From contig CAWHHJ010000027.1 of the NCBI GenBank assembly GCA_963829085.1, positions 1-64,000 on the forward strand: 64,000 nt of DNA. Direction: 5' to 3'. The position numbers were made by a program, and so were the translations under genes. The notes beneath the pieces are model-generated. The model saw only the letters and a program-made list of their open reading frames with translations, was not told the DNA's origin and searched no databases. Shown here piece after piece: positions 62,364-64,000 of this stretch; the first letter of the stretch is position 1, and the number at the start of each line of letters is the position of its first letter. The stretch comes from PALSA-1004 sp963829085. Lineage in GTDB: Bacteria; Pseudomonadota; Gammaproteobacteria; Burkholderiales; SG8-41.

Positions 62364-63605
62364 ATGCGATTGACCTCTGAAGAGAAGAAGATGCTGCGCG
62401 GCGGCAATGGCGTTGCTGCGAAGGAAGCGCTCGAACTACAGATCGAAGTCGGTAAGTTCTTTGGCGCCAAACGCCTGGTGCCGGTGTCCAACGTTCATAT
62501 GATGGGCGATATCGAGGTCATGGGCGACAGCGGTAAAGCCTTCCTCGAGCGCATGGCCGCATCCGGTGCAAGCTGCTCCGTGCCGACGACGACCAACGCG
62601 CGATGCATCGATTTCGAATACGTAGCCAGGCTGGGACAGCATCCGGACGAGGCGGCGAAGGAAAAGCAGTTGATCGCCTACTTGCGCAAGATGGACGTCA
62701 TCACTGCAGACACCTGCATCAATTATCAGACGCTATACCAGCCGCACAAAGACGAGCACGTTGCATGGGGCGACACCGGCACTGTCATCTACGCGAATTC
62801 GGTGTTCGGCGCGCGCTCCAACTTCGAAGCCGGTCCGGCCGCGCTGGCGGCTGGCATAAGCGGCCGCGTCGCGGAGTATGGTTTTCATCTCGACCAGCAT
62901 CGCAGGGGCACGTTTCAGGTCGATGTGAATGTGGCGCTCGAAGATTATGCCGATTGGGGCGCACTCGGGAAGCTCGTCGGTGAATCGCATCAGGACTATT
63001 TTGCAGTGCCGGTGTTTAACGGCATCAAGCGTCGTCCGTCGGCCGACCAGTTGAAACATCTGGGCGCGTCGCTTGCGAGCTATGGATCGATGGGCATGTT
63101 CCATATGGTCGGCGTCACGCCGGATGCGCCAACGCTGCGCGCTGCATTCGGCGGCGCCAAGGCCGCAGAAAAGATCGCGGTCACGCGGCGCGACATTGAG
63201 CGCGTTTACGCGAGTTACGGCGCTAAAAACAATCCGCTCAACCTGGTGGTTTTTTCGGGTCCGCAGCAGTCGCTTTTCGAAATGAAGAATCTCGCCGCCT
63301 TGCTTGACGGTCAAAAGATTCGCAGCGGCAGTCACTTGTTCGTGACCACCAGCAACGGTGTGAAAAGCGCGGCACGAGCACTCGGATACCTTGAGAAGAT
63401 CGAGTCGGCCGGCGGCATCGTGCTCGAGGGGGTGTGCTTTTATATCCTGCAAAACATCGCGCAGATCCGCGTGCGCAACGGCTGGAGCAATCTCGTTACG
63501 AACTCCGCCAAGCTCGCCAATATCATAGGCGCGCACAAGTTCAACACGCTGCTGCGGCGCACGGAAGAGTGCATACATATTGCGCTGACCGGGGAGGAAA
63601 GTTGA
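62364..63605 (+). CDS. Aconitase X catalytic (large) subunit
   Basis: A 413-residue protein of the aconitase X (DUF521) superfamily, hydro-lyases with an iron-sulfur cluster. I use the ATG at 62364 (MRLTSEEKKMLRGGNGVAAK) because the earlier frame runs through the terminator. Signatures are VSNVHMMGDIEVMGDSGKAF, CSVPTTTNARCIDFEYVARL, ADTCINYQTLYQPHKDEHVA with a likely ligand Cys, and NSVFGARSNFEAGPAALAAG. The C-terminal part has LFVTTSNGVKSAARALGYLE. Known bacterial members dehydrate cis-3-hydroxyproline and archaeal ones phosphomevalonate; the substrate here is not clear. The small subunit follows with a 4-base overlap. Transport by TctAB of a related carboxylate is only a guess. Confidence 0.85.
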   Translation: MRLTSEEKKMLRGGNGVAAKEALELQIEVGKFFGAKRLVPVSNVHMMGDIEVMGDSGKAFLERMAASGASCSVPTTTNARCIDFEYVARLGQHPDEAAKEKQLIAYLRKMDVITADTCINYQTLYQPHKDEHVAWGDTGTVIYANSVFGARSNFEAGPAALAAGISGRVAEYGFHLDQHRRGTFQVDVNVALEDYADWGALGKLVGESHQDYFAVPVFNGIKRRPSADQLKHLGASLASYGSMGMFHMVGVTPDAPTLRAAFGGAKAAEKIAVTRRDIERVYASYGAKNNPLNLVVFSGPQQSLFEMKNLAALLDGQKIRSGSHLFVTTSNGVKSAARALGYLEKIESAGGIVLEGVCFYILQNIAQIRVRNGWSNLVTNSAKLANIIGAHKFNTLLRRTEECIHIALTGEES

Positions 63606-64000
63606 ACACGAAGCGCAGTGCGCCCCTGATCAAAGTGAGGCGCGCATACGGCGTCGTGGTCGAGGGCGAAGTGCTGATATCGAACGAAGGCTTCAGTCCC
63701 CGCTACGATCTGGACCGCTGGACCGGGTTGATCTCGCGTCCGGGCCATGCGCTTGAAGGACATAATCTCAAGGACAAAATCCTGATTACGCCGAGCGCGA
63801 AAGGCGGCATTGCAGCGGGCTGGGCGTTTTACGACATCCGCCACAAGGACATCGCACCCAGAGCATTCGTGTTCGGAGTGACGAATCCAGTGATGGTACA
63901 AGGTGCAGTGTTTGCCGGGATCACGATTACTGAAGGCTGGTCGCGGTGGCCTCACGACTGGATAAAAACCGGCGACATAGTGCGCGTCGATCCGATTAAA
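63602..64000 (+). CDS. Aconitase X swivel (small) subunit, partial at window edge
   Basis: An open frame starting at TTG 63602, overlapping the large-subunit stop by four bases (TTGA), and running 133 codons off the right end. It reads APLIKVRRAYGVVVEGEVLI, GLISRPGHALEGHNLKDKIL, ITPSAKGGIAAGWAFYDI and RAFVFGVTNPVMVQGAVFAG, which fits the DUF126-type swivel domain of aconitase X. In this region hydroxyproline-type enzymes have, as I recall, a Ser-rich GxGSSxGS loop; here the loop is SAKGGIAAG, lacking those serines. The frame is missed by simple ATG-based calling. Confidence 0.8.
   Translation, partial: MNTKRSAPLIKVRRAYGVVVEGEVLISNEGFSPRYDLDRWTGLISRPGHALEGHNLKDKILITPSAKGGIAAGWAFYDIRHKDIAPRAFVFGVTNPVMVQGAVFAGITITEGWSRWPHDWIKTGDIVRVDPIK

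Noticed and set aside
1..64000. CRISPR arrays, insertion sequences, rRNA or tRNA genes
   Set aside because: No regular repeat-spacer pattern, transposase-like protein, or cloverleaf/rRNA sequence was seen in the gaps between genes.

Overview
The window looks like a stretch of a betaproteobacterial chromosome around its replication origin, with a mismatched left end. From about 8.66 kb to the right edge nearly every gene is a core gene, in an order familiar from Burkholderiales/Nitrosomonadales-type genomes: priA-argS-SPOR-dsbA, glmU-glmS, mnmE-mnmG-rsmG-parA-parB-atpIBEFHAGDC, rpmH-rnpA-yidC, dnaA-dnaN-gyrB, LysM-dprA-topB, def-fmt-htpX-rsmB-DUF4390-ntrY-ntrX and tkt-gap-pgk-pyk-fba. I cannot name the genus. 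No rRNA, tRNA, CRISPR array or insertion sequence was recognised.

Layout. (1) 1-7.6 kb: a decayed or badly read deoxyhexose (L-rhamnose/L-fucose type) catabolic region: sialate O-acetylesterase, class II aldolase, sugar isomerase and rhamnulokinase-like genes on the minus strand, then a zinc alcohol dehydrogenase and a metallo-beta-lactamase-fold hydrolase on the plus strand. Every one is broken by frameshifts. (2) 7.6-8.65 kb: GC-rich sequence with a fragment of an aminoglycoside-phosphotransferase-like gene. Parts 1 and 2 meet a beheaded priA near 8.65 kb, so the left end is probably an assembly chimera, or less likely an inserted and decaying segment. (3) 8.66-15 kb: priA, argS, SPOR protein, two tandem DsbA-like proteins and a short-chain dehydrogenase. 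(4) 15-20 kb: glmS, glmU and glpD on the minus strand. (5) 20-34.8 kb: the whole F-type ATP synthase operon preceded by parA/parB, rsmG, mnmG, twin parS sites, mnmE, yidC, rnpA and rpmH, all transcribed leftwards. (6) 34.8-40 kb: the transcription switch at the origin, with DnaA boxes, then dnaA, dnaN and gyrB rightwards. (7) 40-45 kb: topB, dprA and a LysM protein on the minus strand. (8) 45-53 kb: def, fmt, htpX, rsmB, DUF4390 protein and an NtrY/NtrX-like two-component pair. (9) 53-60 kb: lower glycolysis/Calvin-cycle genes tkt, gap, pgk, pyk and a class I aldolase. (10) 60-64 kb: a tripartite tricarboxylate transporter membrane pair (tctB, tctA), a strong terminator, then a split aconitase X enzyme running off the right end.

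Six genes in the core part (priA, argS, the SDR, atpG, gyrB, tkt) each carry one apparent single-base frameshift. Most are essential, so I read these as sequencing errors and give the full corrected extents. A 19-bp tandem duplication at the 3' end of glmU is a separate event and may be real.

I do not see a clear novel system. The items best worth a second look are the unusual aconitase X pair beside the TctAB transporter, the glmU duplication, the twin parS palindrome, the ATPase-dead NtrX homologue, and the nature of the left-end join.
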